Shown: positions 42,017 to 51,171 of the stretch, one piece after another | Numbering within the stretch: position 1 is the stretch's first letter | Layout of the letters: each line of letters begins with the position of its first letter | Origin: Candidatus Raymondbacteria bacterium RIFOXYA2_FULL_49_16 | GTDB taxonomy: Bacteria; Fibrobacterota; OXYB2-FULL-49-7; XYB2-FULL-49-35 | Direction of reading: 5' to 3' | Length of the DNA stretch: 64,000 nt | Assembly: GCA_001789205.1 (NCBI GenBank) | Contig: MFYT01000019.1 | Span: 1 to 64,000, forward strand | Position numbers and translations under genes: made by a program | Notes under the pieces: generated by a model | Seen by the model: the letters and a program-made list of their open reading frames with translations, nothing else | Told to the model about the DNA's origin: nothing | The model's database searches: none

Positions 42017-43382
42017 CAGCGCTCCTTTTTTTCGCATATCGAGAAAAGACCACTAATGCCGCAAGGGTATATCCCAGAAAAAGGCAGCTGCTGAAACGGT
42101 TAAAAAATCCTGATGTTATGGAAATCATAAGGGTGTTGATAAAGGACAGAAAAATGAATTTGCCCCAGAATGCCCGGTTGGAATTTGGATCTTTGGATAA
42201 ACGGTATGCGGAGACAAGGTACAATCCTGCAAATATGAAAAATAAAATGAGGCCGACGACCCCAGTATTATACAGGATATCCAAGTATTGATCATGGATT
42301 CCGTACCAATCGTCGGTTTTGTTGAAAAAAGGCAGATAAAGATGCAATGGGGCTTTAAATCCATGACCGAATACGGACGTTTGTTGCAAAACCATTAAAG
42401 ATTCGTAAACGCGATATCCCATAGACGTGAATGGATTTATTAGTTCTGTTGGCTGGAGGTCCCCAAATCGTTGGGTTATGATACCCAAAACATCAATCCC
42501 AATTGTCACCTTGGCAATGAATACCGCACAGACAAGCATGGGAAGCAGCCAGGCAGCCTTCCGTATCAGTTTTAATTTGTTCGACGTCATCATGCTGATG
42601 TAGACGAGAAGGGCGACAGCAGTACCAATCCACATACCACGAGTTTGGTCTATGAGCATGGAGAGGCCAAGCATTGCTCCTGAAATTCCAAGGAAAATAC
42701 GAACCTTTTTATTTTTAAAATAGGTTAACCCGATAATGCAAATAAGGAAACATTGGGAAAAGAAAAACGAGAGGTGAATCAATTGCCTGGATTCAATGCG
42801 TGTGAGCCCCAGGATGAGATGCCGGTAATAGAACCCAGCGGAATTGAGTGCGCCGCCTATACTTGCCAATACAATAATGAAAAACAGGATCTGGATCATG
42901 CGTTTGTGGCGTATATTCGAGCGCAGGATAATAAAGAAAGTCAATAGGGCATAGGCATATTCTCGCAGTTCAAAGATTCCGTATAGACGTCCCATGTGGG
43001 TTGGCGCCTTGAAAAACAGCAGGAATTGGTAACCAAGAAAGACCATGAAGGCGATTAAAGCAGGGAAAACGGACAGATGGAATTCAAAGGGAGATTTTTT
43101 AAAGTTGAAAAAATAAACAATGATAAATAGAAGAACGATTGGGTCAATGACATGAACGATTGCCCAATAGAGGAAAACAGCGGGTAACTTCTCTATGGGC
43201 ATTAAAAGTATGAACGAGGCAAAAATATAGAGCAAGAACTTAAAAGGATCATTTAAAAAGAGCAGGCCTGCAATTGTTGCACATATGAAGACAGCGAGGC
43301 TGGGCGCCTGTAAATATCCCAAGAATCCCGCTACGATAGCGCTTATTACGCCCCAGAATCCAGGGGTGAGATGGTATAGCAT
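42009..43382 (-). CDS. O-antigen polymerase/ligase-like (Wzy/WaaL) membrane protein
   Basis: The 457-residue protein has about 12 membrane segments, a large periplasmic loop and the motif HDQYLDILYNTGVVGL before the last helices, typical of the O-antigen ligase/polymerase superfamily. It would join repeat units in the periplasm on a lipid carrier or transfer the chain onto lipid A. Within this cluster with Wzz and Wzx, a polymerase is the more likely role, but Wzy and WaaL cannot be told apart from sequence alone here. Confidence 0.85.
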   Translation of the reverse strand: MLYHLTPGFWGVISAIVAGFLGYLQAPSLAVFICATIAGLLFLNDPFKFLLYIFASFILLMPIEKLPAVFLYWAIVHVIDPIVLLFIIVYFFNFKKSPFEFHLSVFPALIAFMVFLGYQFLLFFKAPTHMGRLYGIFELREYAYALLTFFIILRSNIRHKRMIQILFFIIVLASIGGALNSAGFYYRHLILGLTRIESRQLIHLSFFFSQCFLICIIGLTYFKNKKVRIFLGISGAMLGLSMLIDQTRGMWIGTAVALLVYISMMTSNKLKLIRKAAWLLPMLVCAVFIAKVTIGIDVLGIITQRFGDLQPTELINPFTSMGYRVYESLMVLQQTSVFGHGFKAPLHLYLPFFNKTDDWYGIHDQYLDILYNTGVVGLILFFIFAGLYLVSAYRLSKDPNSNRAFWGKFIFLSFINTLMISITSGFFNRFSSCLFLGYTLAALVVFSRYAKKRSAVG

Positions 43383-43400
43383 GGATACCCGCTGGTGGAT

Positions 43401-44603
43401 TTAAAAGTTTTGGGGCAGGCGCAGGATGCCGAATGACATTTCGCGCAATAGGACCGACATCCGTTTGTATTCATCAGGATTTACTGCCCTGTAGTTTACC
43501 ATGAATGCGATGAGAAGGATATAGCCGCAGGTCAGGAGTTCAACGACCAGTACCGAGACTGCGACTATTTTACGGCGTATGGGGCTTGCTTTTTTCTGCG
43601 GCACATAGGCTGTATGAAGAAGCTTGATCTGGGGCACGTTATTTGCCTCATTGTATTTTGCTTCTTCGTACATTTTGCATAAAAATAAAAACACTTCTTC
43701 CTGAATTTTTACATTGCGTTTTAATTCAGCATATTCTTTCAGAATATTTGGAGCCTTTGCCATGGGGAACATGAATTCATTGTTGTCGGCCGAATGTATC
43801 TGATTAAGCTGCGATTTGATCTCTTCAATCTTGCTCTGCAGTTGCAGGATTGTCGAGTGGCCCGGAGGATATGTTTTACGGGCAAGGTTCAATTCAATCT
43901 CGGCCGCATATTGTGTCTTTACCAGGGAGGCAATGTTGTCTATGGTCCCGCCGATTTGTGATTCGGGAAGCAAGGCTTTGTTCTGTGCCATGTAGATACT
44001 GAATTGAGTAGCCAGACTGTCCAGCCTGCTTTTTTCAATGGAAATCCGGGACTCAAGAAAAGTTTTCATCTCCCGGGCATGCCACGAATTCATCTGGCTG
44101 TTGATCTCGTTCATTTTTTTGAGCGCATAGTTTACCACGGCTGCTGCACGCTGAGGGTCCTTGTCAACAAAACCGACTTTCAGGGCTTTATTGTCAGTTT
44201 CTTCAATACCGTAAGACTTCAGAAACACTTTAATAACATCTTCGATTTTATAGTTTTTTGCTTTGTCGAATCCATAGACGTGAACCAGATTGAGCGTATC
44301 AATAGTTGAGCGTATGAGGGGCTGACTGAGAAGGATTTCTTTGACATCGCGAGCATCGCTGCTCAGGAGTGAACCGCTGCCTGAGAGGAGCTCCATTGCC
44401 TTGTCACCGCCTATAATATTCTCAAATAAACTACCGGATTTAGCATTTGGAAGAATGACCCCGAAGGCGTAATATTTTTTAGGAAGAATGAATGTGATGA
44501 CAGAGGAAATAAGAAATGAAATAATGAACATCCGGACCAGGAGCCATTTACGCTTAATAACCAGTTCAAGGATGTCTAAGATATTGATTTTAAATTCTTT
44601 CAC
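43401..44603 (-). CDS. Wzz-type chain-length determinant
   Basis: The 400-residue protein has an N-terminal transmembrane helix (about 24-44), a long periplasmic coiled coil and a second helix near the C-terminus (about 348-372). This is the Wzz/PCP layout without the cytoplasmic tyrosine-kinase domain of PCP-2a proteins. It contains DVKEILLSQPLIRSTI near 86 and a predicted coiled coil over about 180-310. It sets chain length with the Wzy-like gene 18 bp downstream. No separate BY-kinase is visible in the window. Confidence 0.88.
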   Translation of the reverse strand: MKEFKINILDILELVIKRKWLLVRMFIISFLISSVITFILPKKYYAFGVILPNAKSGSLFENIIGGDKAMELLSGSGSLLSSDARDVKEILLSQPLIRSTIDTLNLVHVYGFDKAKNYKIEDVIKVFLKSYGIEETDNKALKVGFVDKDPQRAAAVVNYALKKMNEINSQMNSWHAREMKTFLESRISIEKSRLDSLATQFSIYMAQNKALLPESQIGGTIDNIASLVKTQYAAEIELNLARKTYPPGHSTILQLQSKIEEIKSQLNQIHSADNNEFMFPMAKAPNILKEYAELKRNVKIQEEVFLFLCKMYEEAKYNEANNVPQIKLLHTAYVPQKKASPIRRKIVAVSVLVVELLTCGYILLIAFMVNYRAVNPDEYKRMSVLLREMSFGILRLPQNF

Positions 44604-44659
44604 GGGTTCTTATAAAATAGTAATAGTACGGATAAAAGACAAGATTCATAACAATATTT

Positions 44660-45844
44660 TTATTCAGCGTCAGCAGTCGGTGCGGTCAGGATGGAAAATA
44701 GTCTTTTGGCAAGTGCAGACCCGGTATATACATTCTCAATCTGTCTGCGGTTACGCATACGGATTGATTCGGCCAGGATTTGATCGGTAAAAAGGGCGTT
44801 CAGGTGGTCCCGGTACTCTTTTTTTGATTCTGCTTTTAGAATCATCAGGTCTTCCAGTCCTTCGGCACCGAGCGGAGTGGATATTATGGGTCTTCCGAAC
44901 GCAGCAGCCTCAATGAGTTTCGTCCGGAGCCCACGCCTGCTAACGATTGGATTAACAAAAACTGTAATAGACCGGTAAAAATCGGCAATATCGGGAAAAT
45001 CTTCTATGCACTCAATTTTGCCTTTGGAGGGGTTGTGATTGCGTATGGCATCAGGTATGTTTTTACCCCCAATAATTAATTCCAAGTCCGGCATTGATTC
45101 TGCAAGGAACGGAAAAATAGCGCCCAGGAAGTGGTGCATGGCATCAGCGTTGGGGGCATGCAGGAAATTGCCGATGAAGCCGATTCGCTTCGCGGCAGGA
45201 GACAGGGGAAGAAGGGGATATTCCTCCAGATCAACGCCGTATTTTAGAACGCTGACCGTGGCTGCAGGAAAATATGATTTGATGATTTCTTGTTCCTGCG
45301 ACGAAATTGCGATCCATGCGGTAATGTGTTTCAGCGCTTTCCTGTAGAATCTAAATGTCTGCCAGTACCGGATTTTTTTCAGGAATTTTAATACTATGGA
45401 TCGTTGTCCAGAGGCGGTGTTTCTCAGGGTCTCCAGTATTAAATCGTCTTCGAGATAAACAGCCCTGTTGATCGCCTGTATCTGGGGAATGCACAAAAAA
45501 CTGAGGGCAAGCGGATATGCGAGCAGCACGGCATCGAACGGACGATTGTTGAGGAACCTGTCAATTGATAGCCGGTTTTTTCTGACCAGCTGCTGAAAGT
45601 CGATGGGGGAATAAAAAAACTTGTACGGCGCGGGAAGTGGCGGGTGGCACTGGGGAAGGAAAAGAAAGTTCTGCAGGCATTCTCCGCTTTTTTCAAAATC
45701 AGGTGCTTCCCCGGAGGCGTCGAGACAGATTGTATGCACATCGGCGAAACGGGAGAGTTCGTACACGAAAGAATAGAGCCTCTTTGCCCCGCCATATCGT
45801 GTTTCTTTGAACAGCAATAATGAAGAGATAACCAGAATTCGCAT
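44660..45844 (-). CDS. Family 4 glycosyltransferase
   Basis: The 394-residue GT-B enzyme has an N-terminal acceptor domain (ILVISSLLLFKETRYGGAK, the GGA turn) and a C-terminal donor domain with RIGFIGNFLHAPNADAM, LIIGG and RTKLIEAAAFGRPIISTPLGAEGL (the GT1/GT4 donor loop). It probably adds one sugar of the repeat unit. It heads the minus-strand half of the locus; a 166-bp divergent spacer separates it from the methyltransferase gene at 46011. Confidence 0.9.
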   Translation of the reverse strand: MRILVISSLLLFKETRYGGAKRLYSFVYELSRFADVHTICLDASGEAPDFEKSGECLQNFLFLPQCHPPLPAPYKFFYSPIDFQQLVRKNRLSIDRFLNNRPFDAVLLAYPLALSFLCIPQIQAINRAVYLEDDLILETLRNTASGQRSIVLKFLKKIRYWQTFRFYRKALKHITAWIAISSQEQEIIKSYFPAATVSVLKYGVDLEEYPLLPLSPAAKRIGFIGNFLHAPNADAMHHFLGAIFPFLAESMPDLELIIGGKNIPDAIRNHNPSKGKIECIEDFPDIADFYRSITVFVNPIVSRRGLRTKLIEAAAFGRPIISTPLGAEGLEDLMILKAESKKEYRDHLNALFTDQILAESIRMRNRRQIENVYTGSALAKRLFSILTAPTADAE

Positions 45845-46010
45845 GGAGCCCCATCAGAAAAACATGTTCCGACAGTGATGAATAATTTATTAAAATAGTT
45901 AACCTCCTGCAAATATTTCAATGTTCCCGGCAGTTGGCGCTGTTCATTGACTTTGAATTTGAGAGCAATATATCTTTTTACGTGCAAAACCACCTGTTTA
46001 GGACAATTCA

Positions 46011-46667
46011 GTGACGTCTTACCATGAGCGAACCATACGGCGATTGAAGGCCCTGTACCGGAGCATGCGAAATATTGGTTTGTATGGGCGTTGGCGGCTG
46101 ACGCGTCCCCCAGTCCCAGCCAATTCGGACGGTACAGTGCGGATCCATGTCGGGTGTGGTGACATAGATAGCCCCGGATTCATTAATGTTGACGCGCGTC
46201 CGTTGCGACATGTGCATTATGTAAAAAGTGATCTCTCTGATTTTCATGAATTTAGGGATGGGATTGTCGATTTTATATACATGAGCCATATCCTTGAACA
46301 CGTCAGGCATGCTCAGCTGCTCAATGTGGTGTGTGAAATCCATCGCATACTCAAGCCCAAGGGCGTGTTCCGCATTTCTGTTCCAGACTTCGATCTGTTG
46401 AACGACATTTACGGGAAAAACGGCCGCGATATCAGCGTCATCATGCAGCCGCTCATGGGAGGCCAGGATTATCCTGACAATGTTCACTACGCTGTCTTCA
46501 ATCGTGTGTTTCTTGAACAGTTGCTGACGGCCGCCCGTTTTTCATCCGTGCGTTCGTGGGATCCCCTGGCGTGCAAAAACCATGATTTCACCGATTGCGC
46601 CACCTTCACCCTGTCCATTGGCGGAATAGCGTATCCCGTAAGTCTCAACATTGAAGCTGAAAAATAA
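46011..46667 (+). CDS. Small SAM-dependent methyltransferase
   Basis: The 218-residue protein starts at GTG. Its core (about 40-165) has the class I SAM pattern (IRIHVGCGDIDSPGFINVDA, YMSHILEHVRHAQL, LKPKGVFRISVPDFD), typical of the methyltransferases in LPS and capsule clusters that methylate sugars or act at the chain end. It is first in a plus-strand operon with a GT2, the flippase and an acetyltransferase. The acceptor is unknown. Confidence 0.85.
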   Translation: MTSYHERTIRRLKALYRSMRNIGLYGRWRLTRPPVPANSDGTVRIHVGCGDIDSPGFINVDARPLRHVHYVKSDLSDFHEFRDGIVDFIYMSHILEHVRHAQLLNVVCEIHRILKPKGVFRISVPDFDLLNDIYGKNGRDISVIMQPLMGGQDYPDNVHYAVFNRVFLEQLLTAARFSSVRSWDPLACKNHDFTDCATFTLSIGGIAYPVSLNIEAEK

Positions 46668-46671
46668 AACC

Positions 46672-47445
46672 ATGAATGGCGCGCAACCGTTGGTAAGCAT
46701 AATAACCGCATGCTTCAACGCACGTCCTACTATTGGACAGGCAATTGACAGCGTACGGTCGCAGACCTATCAGAACATAGAATATATTATCATTGACGGC
46801 GGCTCCTCCGATGGCACGGTGGAAATAATAAAGGGCAACGCTAATGCTGTTTCCTTTTTTATCAGCGAACCGGACAATGGCATAGCCGATGCCTGGAACA
46901 AAGGCCTTGCCAGGGCAAAAGGGTCGATAGTGGGTCTTTTAAACGCTGACGATGCGCTTGATCCACGGGCTGTTGAGACAATCGTTGCGGGAATCGGGAC
47001 AGATGAAAGGGTCGTCACATACGGAATTACAAAAATGTTTGAACATGCAATGACTGACGTTGTTTTTGAAATGAAACCGCAGTACAACAAGGAACGGCTG
47101 GAGTACGGGTTTGGTTTTATGCACACCAGCTGTTTCACCACCCGTATTGTCTACGATATTGTGGGCGGTTTTGACACTAGGTACAGGATTGCCATAGACA
47201 CTGATTTCCTGCTGCGCTGCATCAGAGCCGGGATACCGTTCAAGCCCCTTTGCAATGTAGTGTATATGCGTTCCGGAGGCCTGAGCGACCACAGGGTCAT
47301 AGCGGCGCGCATTGAGTATTATGGGCAATTATTGCGGTATGGATATCCGCCCCTGCGGATCGGGATTGCGGCCGTACGTTTTGCCTATTTCGAGCTCCGC
47401 CGCCGGGTTGTACGGTTTCTCAAGCACGCCATTGGAAAAGCCTGA
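46672..47445 (+). CDS. Family 2 glycosyltransferase
   Basis: I use ATG 46672, just after the methyltransferase stop; an in-frame TTG at 46651 is possible but lies inside that gene. The 257-residue product has VSIITACFNARPTIGQAI, YIIIDGGSSDGTVEII and GLLNADDALDP with a DD metal site, the layout of GT2 enzymes that resemble WcaA. It adds a sugar to the growing repeat unit. It lies between the methyltransferase and the flippase. Confidence 0.9.
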   Translation: MNGAQPLVSIITACFNARPTIGQAIDSVRSQTYQNIEYIIIDGGSSDGTVEIIKGNANAVSFFISEPDNGIADAWNKGLARAKGSIVGLLNADDALDPRAVETIVAGIGTDERVVTYGITKMFEHAMTDVVFEMKPQYNKERLEYGFGFMHTSCFTTRIVYDIVGGFDTRYRIAIDTDFLLRCIRAGIPFKPLCNVVYMRSGGLSDHRVIAARIEYYGQLLRYGYPPLRIGIAAVRFAYFELRRRVVRFLKHAIGKA

Positions 47446-47452
47446 TATTACT

Positions 47453-48991
47453 ATGGAACCACTCAAGTCAAAGAGCGTTGTCACAAATATCAGCTACGCT
47501 GTCCTTGAAAAAACCCTGTACTCTGTTTCAACATTAATTCTGGTACCGATAGCCGTTAAACAGCTCGGGATGGATGTGTACGGGATCTGGGTGTTGTACT
47601 GTTCTCTCGCAGCCTTTTTTCTTCTGGCTCAATTCGGGCTGAGCACTTCGTTTGAACGGTTTATTGCCGCATATCGCGCATCAAACGACCATGAGAAACT
47701 GATGCGGGTGGTTGCAACCTCATTCTACTCCCTGTGTGTGATAGCGATAGTTATTTTTGCGGTATCGGCCTTATGTGCAGAACACGTCATTTCATGGTTT
47801 GCCGGAACGCAGGTATCGCGGTATCAGGAATTGCTGTTCATCTGGTTTATGGGGATCAACGCAGTCATGCTTGTGAATCAGATATTTATGGCAGTGCCGC
47901 GCGGCTATCTCAGGTACGATATATCGAGCTTCATAGGCATTGCCGCACGACTTGTGGAGACTGGATTGTCCATAGCGTTTTTACTGACCGGATCAGGGCT
48001 TGCCGCGTTTATCTGGGGATTGGGTGCTTCGTGCGTTATTTCTACCTGTGCAGGGTTCTGGGTCACCAGCCGCACATTGGGAAAGTGGCCCATTGCGCCA
48101 CGTATGTTCTCGGGGAGCATGTTACTTGAGCTGTACCGGTTCGGCATTTATACTCAGGCGTCATTTTTCGCCATGTGGGCGTCAGCAAATATGGATAAGC
48201 TGATCATCAGCAGGCTTTTTGGTTCATATTATGTCGGATTGTACGATATCGGCACGCGTATTCCTCTGCTGGTCAGGAATACATTCAGCCTGATATTCGC
48301 TGTTTTGGTTCCGCGCGCGTCCGAACTGTTTGCAACCGGCGCCAGGAATACTCTGCAGCGCATCTATCGGCACGGGTCGCGGTATCTGGCGATCCTCTCT
48401 TCGGCCGCGGCTGCGCTGCTCATTCCAACAGCGGGCAGTATACTCGAACTCTGGCTCCGGAAACCGGCTGACCGCCTGGAAATATTCGTGTTTCAAGCGA
48501 TCATGGTCGGGGTTGCGGTCCAATTGACAGCAGGGATAGGCAGTTCGGTCATCCGCGGAGTCAATAAGCCTTATTTTGAAACGATCGCCAACACTGGCAT
48601 GGCCTTAGTGAACGTTGTCTTTTCATTGTCCTTGTGCCTGCTCTATGGCATGAACGGTGTTGCGTGGGGAACCGTGTTGTCTCTTGTGGCAGGAACCATT
48701 TTCTTTGAGGTCCTCGTGAATCGTGAACTTCAGGTCGACCAAAGCTCTTTTTTTCTGACCGATATTGCGGTGCCGTTCTTGTGGAGCCTGGCGTGTACTG
48801 TCGCGGGTGTGTTTGTCTTTCCCCTCCTTTGCAGCCGATTCTTCATGGACGTGTCTCCGGTCATGGCTTTGGCAGCATCCGTCTGCGTGTATGGAGCGGC
48901 ATTGTGCGGCCTGACAGCGGTTTTTTACCGGGTGATCGGATATGTCTCATTGGGCGAAATAATCGGGGTATTCCGGAAAAAAATATTATAA
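47453..48991 (+). CDS. Wzx-type polysaccharide flippase
   Basis: The 512-residue protein from ATG 47453 (8 bp after the upstream stop) has about 12-14 membrane segments and the MATE/MOP-type features of Wzx: VVTNISYAVLEKTLYSVS at the start and IAVKQLGMDVYGIWV in the first helices. An earlier in-frame start would overlap the glycosyltransferase gene and add 47 non-hydrophobic residues, so I exclude it. It would flip lipid-linked repeat units to the periplasm for the Wzy-like protein. Confidence 0.9.
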   Translation: MEPLKSKSVVTNISYAVLEKTLYSVSTLILVPIAVKQLGMDVYGIWVLYCSLAAFFLLAQFGLSTSFERFIAAYRASNDHEKLMRVVATSFYSLCVIAIVIFAVSALCAEHVISWFAGTQVSRYQELLFIWFMGINAVMLVNQIFMAVPRGYLRYDISSFIGIAARLVETGLSIAFLLTGSGLAAFIWGLGASCVISTCAGFWVTSRTLGKWPIAPRMFSGSMLLELYRFGIYTQASFFAMWASANMDKLIISRLFGSYYVGLYDIGTRIPLLVRNTFSLIFAVLVPRASELFATGARNTLQRIYRHGSRYLAILSSAAAALLIPTAGSILELWLRKPADRLEIFVFQAIMVGVAVQLTAGIGSSVIRGVNKPYFETIANTGMALVNVVFSLSLCLLYGMNGVAWGTVLSLVAGTIFFEVLVNRELQVDQSSFFLTDIAVPFLWSLACTVAGVFVFPLLCSRFFMDVSPVMALAASVCVYGAALCGLTAVFYRVIGYVSLGEIIGVFRKKIL

Positions 48992-49006
48992 TTTAGCGAG
49001 GCATTA

Positions 49007-49561
49007 ATGGAATCAGTCCTGAAAAGAATAGCAAAATCGGCCTGTTTTTATTTTGGAAATCATGTCATTGCCCATGTTCCTTTTTATTGGATCCGGCACT
49101 GTTATTACAGGAATATTCTGCGTATGCGGATAGGGCGCGGTTCTGCCGTGCATATGGGCGCCTTTTTCGTCTGGAACCATATAACCATTGGCGAAAATTC
49201 CATCATCAACCGGCAGTGTTATCTTGACGGTCGCGTTGGCGTGGAGATCGGTAATAACGTGAGCATTTCACCTCAAGTCATGGTCCTTTCCCTCACACAC
49301 GACAAAAATTCTCCATATTTTGCCACAATACCAGGCAAGGTTACCATAGAAGATTATACATGGATCGGGTCACGCGCGATAATTTTACAGGGGGTGACAT
49401 TGGGGAGGGGGTGCGTTGTAGCGGCCGGCGCAGTGGTTACCAAGGATGTGGCGCCATTTTGTGTTATTGGCGGGATCCCGGCAAAACCTATTGGCACCAG
49501 AAACCCCAACCTGGAATATACACTTAACTACCAACCCTGGTTTGATTCGGATATTTCCTGA
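49007..49561 (+). CDS. Left-handed beta-helix acetyltransferase
   Basis: The 184-residue protein is a hexapeptide-repeat acyltransferase (WcaF/WbbJ type): repeated [LIV]-G-x4 motifs in IGRGSAVHMGA, ITIGENSIIN, VGVEIGNNVSISP and YTWIGSRAIILQGVTLG, then a GAVVTKDV loop and a GGIPAKPIG end. It transfers an acetyl or other acyl group to a sugar hydroxyl using CoA. It is last in the plus-strand operon with the methyltransferase, glycosyltransferase and flippase; the Wza-like gene converges on it 11 bp away. Confidence 0.92.
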   Translation: MESVLKRIAKSACFYFGNHVIAHVPFYWIRHCYYRNILRMRIGRGSAVHMGAFFVWNHITIGENSIINRQCYLDGRVGVEIGNNVSISPQVMVLSLTHDKNSPYFATIPGKVTIEDYTWIGSRAIILQGVTLGRGCVVAAGAVVTKDVAPFCVIGGIPAKPIGTRNPNLEYTLNYQPWFDSDIS

Positions 49562-49572
49562 GATTACGGACG

Positions 49573-51129
49573 CTAATTCCTGAGCGTGGAGTAGAAGAGA
49601 ACAGCTGTGGTGAGCACACCAGTCGTAAGCGTTAGAACATCCTTGAACCGGTTCCACGCATAGTTCGGCGGCATTTCGGGAGCGAAGATAATGTCTCCAG
49701 CGTTTATTCCCCCTGTTTTTTCACCTGCAACCCATGCGCCTTTTGATGCCCGGTAGATCCGTATGTGGGACTTGAACGCCTCGTTAGAAAATCCGCCTGC
49801 AGTATTGATATAGTATGGATATTGTTTGCCCTCTTTAAATTTGACAAGGCCGGGATTGGCCACACACCCGATAACACTCACATCGTTTGTCTTCCACGGT
49901 ATATACACAACATCCTGATGAACAGCTGCCAGGGCATATTCGCCGCTGGTTTTGAAGAAAACATTATTGAAATCAGCATTGATTTTTTTTGCATTCATCA
50001 GGAACCAGTCTGTCAATTCTGCCTTGTAGCCTTTGTCGACTTCGAGCGAGAGGTTGGTGAATCGGTCCCTGCGTATATAGGCGATATTCACATCTCCATC
50101 CTCAAGAATACCTCCTGCCATTTCAATGCATTTGGCAATGGATGTGCCTTTTTCAACAAGATATTGGCCGGGGTTTCGCACTCTGCCAGCCAGAGTGACT
50201 GTGATCTGTTCTTGCCAGTATGGAATACCGCCGACAACAATAGCATCCGCTGGTTGCATCTGATAGGCCTTGCATTCTTCCGGGTATGTGAGGGTCTGCG
50301 ATTGCAGTTTCATACCATCGGCTGAATAGCTTGTAACGCGCATGTTTGATGAGTCAGCATCGGGTCTCAGGCCGCCGCAAAATCGGATAAAATCGAACAG
50401 AGATTCCCTGCGATAATCAGGACTGCCGTACCGGACAATGGACCCGCTTATGGTCACCAATTGGATACGGGGAGGTACAACAACCCGGTAACCTGAGAAA
50501 AGATAGGGATTGTCCTGAACTACCCCATTATTAAGAAAATTCTCAAAATCGTATGATTGAGAAGCGCCATCAGGAGTGTTCACAATGATATTTCTGAAGG
50601 AACTTGACTTATAATTCAGGATATCGATCGTTTTTGAGAACGCCTGTGACAGCACATCATTGAGCCGTACTGTAGACCGGAAGGTATACGAACCAGGCTT
50701 GTCAACTTCACCGGAAACCGTGATGATCACGGATTTTACCTGGCTAAGTTCAATAATCACATCGGTATATTTTGTTTTTGATCTGATCAGGGCAACGACA
50801 TCCTTTTTTAGTGTTCTAAGGTCCTTTTGTGTTGGAACAATCCCGATCTTTGGAAGCAGGAGGTTCCCTTCAGGGTCCACGGAGACCTTGAGGTCGTTCT
50901 CCTGGACATTGCCCCACATGACAATCCGGAATTCATCGCCAGGGCCGACAATATAGGTGCTGTCGGCAATTGGTTCGTGGACCATATTCTGCTGCAGGGT
51001 CTGATTTTTCTGGAAATCGCCAAGGGAACCGGGAAAGACCATGTCTGAAGATGAGAAATCGGATGGCATCATTCCTTGACCCGCAATGCCGCCAATAGCA
51101 ATAGTGACAAACAGAACAAATAATTTCAT
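49573..51129 (-). CDS. Wza-like polysaccharide export protein with SLBB domains
   Basis: The 518-residue protein has a signal peptide (about 1-17, AGQ), a polysaccharide export domain (about 58-145: YIVGPGDEFRIVMWG, VDPEGNLLLPKIG) and several SLBB-type repeats (VSGEVDKPGSYTF, ISGSIVRYG, LAGRVRNPGQYLVEKG, VIGCVANPG), with a hydrophobic helix at the very C-terminus. It would form the outer-membrane exit channel. Unlike Wza there is no lipobox Cys after the signal peptide, so it is anchored differently, perhaps by its C-terminal helix. It is transcribed alone, convergent with the acetyltransferase. Confidence 0.9.
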   Translation of the reverse strand: MKLFVLFVTIAIGGIAGQGMMPSDFSSSDMVFPGSLGDFQKNQTLQQNMVHEPIADSTYIVGPGDEFRIVMWGNVQENDLKVSVDPEGNLLLPKIGIVPTQKDLRTLKKDVVALIRSKTKYTDVIIELSQVKSVIITVSGEVDKPGSYTFRSTVRLNDVLSQAFSKTIDILNYKSSSFRNIIVNTPDGASQSYDFENFLNNGVVQDNPYLFSGYRVVVPPRIQLVTISGSIVRYGSPDYRRESLFDFIRFCGGLRPDADSSNMRVTSYSADGMKLQSQTLTYPEECKAYQMQPADAIVVGGIPYWQEQITVTLAGRVRNPGQYLVEKGTSIAKCIEMAGGILEDGDVNIAYIRRDRFTNLSLEVDKGYKAELTDWFLMNAKKINADFNNVFFKTSGEYALAAVHQDVVYIPWKTNDVSVIGCVANPGLVKFKEGKQYPYYINTAGGFSNEAFKSHIRIYRASKGAWVAGEKTGGINAGDIIFAPEMPPNYAWNRFKDVLTLTTGVLTTAVLFYSTLRN

Positions 51130-51171
51130 GGTGTAAAATTTAATAAAACAGCATAACTTTATTCAATCATT

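Noticed and set aside
45439-45993. A 184-codon minus-strand frame overlapping the GT4 gene start
   Set aside because: It is in another frame of the well-supported GT4 enzyme on the same strand and has no recognisable domain.
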